Below are positions 63,741-64,000 of a DNA stretch of 64,000 nt, one piece after another (position 1 is the stretch's first letter; the number at the start of each line of letters is the position of its first letter). A program made the translations under genes and the position numbers. The stretch comes from Halocynthiibacter namhaensis (GTDB lineage Bacteria > Pseudomonadota > Alphaproteobacteria > Rhodobacterales > Rhodobacteraceae). The DNA lies in the NCBI RefSeq assembly GCF_000812685.1, contig NZ_JWIF01000065.1, positions 30,576 to 94,575 on the forward strand. Reading direction: 5' to 3'. A model generated the notes under the pieces. The model worked only from the letters and a program-made list of their open reading frames with translations. It had not been told where the DNA came from and ran no database searches.

Positions 63741-64000
63741 GATTTGCGTTCATCGACGCCTGGAAAGAAGAATGGCCAGTTGAGTTCCTGTGCAAAGTTA
63801 TGCGGGTCACATCACGTGGTTTTCGCGCGTGGCGGGTTCGCCCGATGAGCCAGCGTCAACGCGATGATATGGTGATCCTGGCTCACATCCGTGAACAGCA
63901 TCGCTTAAGCCTGCAAAGCTATGGGCGGCCTCGGATAACCGAGGAACTGCAAGAATTGGGATTACCGGTGGGCCATCGCAAGATGAGAGACATGCTGATG
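63737..64000 (+). CDS. IS3 transposase OrfB (N-terminal part, cut by window end)
   Basis: A GTG at 63737 overlaps the orfA stop, and the frame is -1 relative to orfA. The 88 residues read include VRFAFIDAWKEEWPVEFLCKVM, SRGFRAWRVRP and the SYGRPRITEELQELG segment typical of the region before the catalytic DDE domain, which lies beyond the window. Confidence 0.9.
   Translation, partial: MRFAFIDAWKEEWPVEFLCKVMRVTSRGFRAWRVRPMSQRQRDDMVILAHIREQHRLSLQSYGRPRITEELQELGLPVGHRKMRDMLM

Larger units (their letters stand above)
63403..64000 (+). mobile_element. IS3-family insertion sequence (left part)
   Basis: Contains overlapping orfA and orfB with a slippery A-AAA-AAG, in the classic IS3 layout. The left end lies at about 63402-63410, just upstream of TGTCGCGG, where the interrupted acyl-CoA dehydrogenase sequence ends. 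The right end is outside the window, so target duplication cannot be checked. Group assignment is not possible from this part. Confidence 0.85.

Overview
The window looks like chromosomal DNA of a marine alphaproteobacterium of the Rhodobacterales (Roseobacter group). This rests on a Shemin-type 5-aminolevulinate synthase (hemA) behind a candidate FNR box, a direct-repeat LexA box GTTC-N7-GTTC upstream of uvrA, an RTX protein and a Hint-domain protein, a CheB-CheD-chemoreceptor cluster, a valine-degradation cluster, and a hairpin repeat of a kind I associate with this order. Gene density is high and G+C is moderate. No phage, CRISPR array or replication origin was seen.

Layout. 1-5.2 kb: the tail of an unknown gene, an RTX calcium-binding protein, then two identical tRNA-Asp genes bracketing a leucine-rich-repeat membrane protein, followed by a membrane O-acyltransferase; this is the most accessory-looking part. 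5.2-21.9 kb: housekeeping block with a cupin protein, an M20 dipeptidase, a DUF4189-like secreted protein, hemA, a RodZ-like protein, ispG, a TPM-domain protein, an envelope cluster on the minus strand (M48 protease, DsbA-like oxidoreductase, DUF3137 protein), then an amidase, penicillin-binding protein 1A and prfB. 21.9-25.3 kb: hairpins and a tandem repeat, an HxlR regulator divergent from an NTF2-like gene and a nonsense-interrupted SDR, a VOC protein and a creatininase-family gene. 25.5-36.9 kb: DUF2189 membrane protein, M23 peptidase plus bactofilin, DUF455 plus bcp, a large AsmA-like protein, an 8-bp microsatellite, queA, an MFS transporter and a DUF924 protein. 37-42 kb: dihydrolipoyl dehydrogenase, rhodanese and uvrA.

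42.3-51.2 kb is a catabolic region: isobutyryl-CoA dehydrogenase, a small membrane protein, 3-hydroxyisobutyryl-CoA hydrolase, mmsB and an MmgE/PrpD protein form one minus-strand operon. mmsA lies nearby, divergent from a LysR regulator, with a YbdK-type carboxylate-amine ligase between. Together these cover most of valine degradation to propionyl-CoA; the methacrylyl-CoA hydratase is not in the window. 51.2-56.7 kb: CBS protein, coaD, a Hint-domain protein, a MOSC protein and two divergent-in-sequence GAPDH genes in tandem, with a 47-residue membrane microprotein between them and LacI-type palindromes upstream of both. 57.2-62 kb: cheD, cheB and a long PAS-containing chemoreceptor ending in a CheR/CheB-tether-like pentapeptide, without cheA, cheW or cheR. 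The right edge holds an SDR and an acyl-CoA dehydrogenase gene cut by an IS3-family element that runs off the window.

The most interesting items are the GAPDH pair with the microprotein and shared operators, the kinase-less chemotaxis operon, the LRR membrane gene between duplicate tRNAs, the nonsense-broken SDR, and several unexplained hairpins and tandem repeats. No clearly new defence or biosynthetic system was found.
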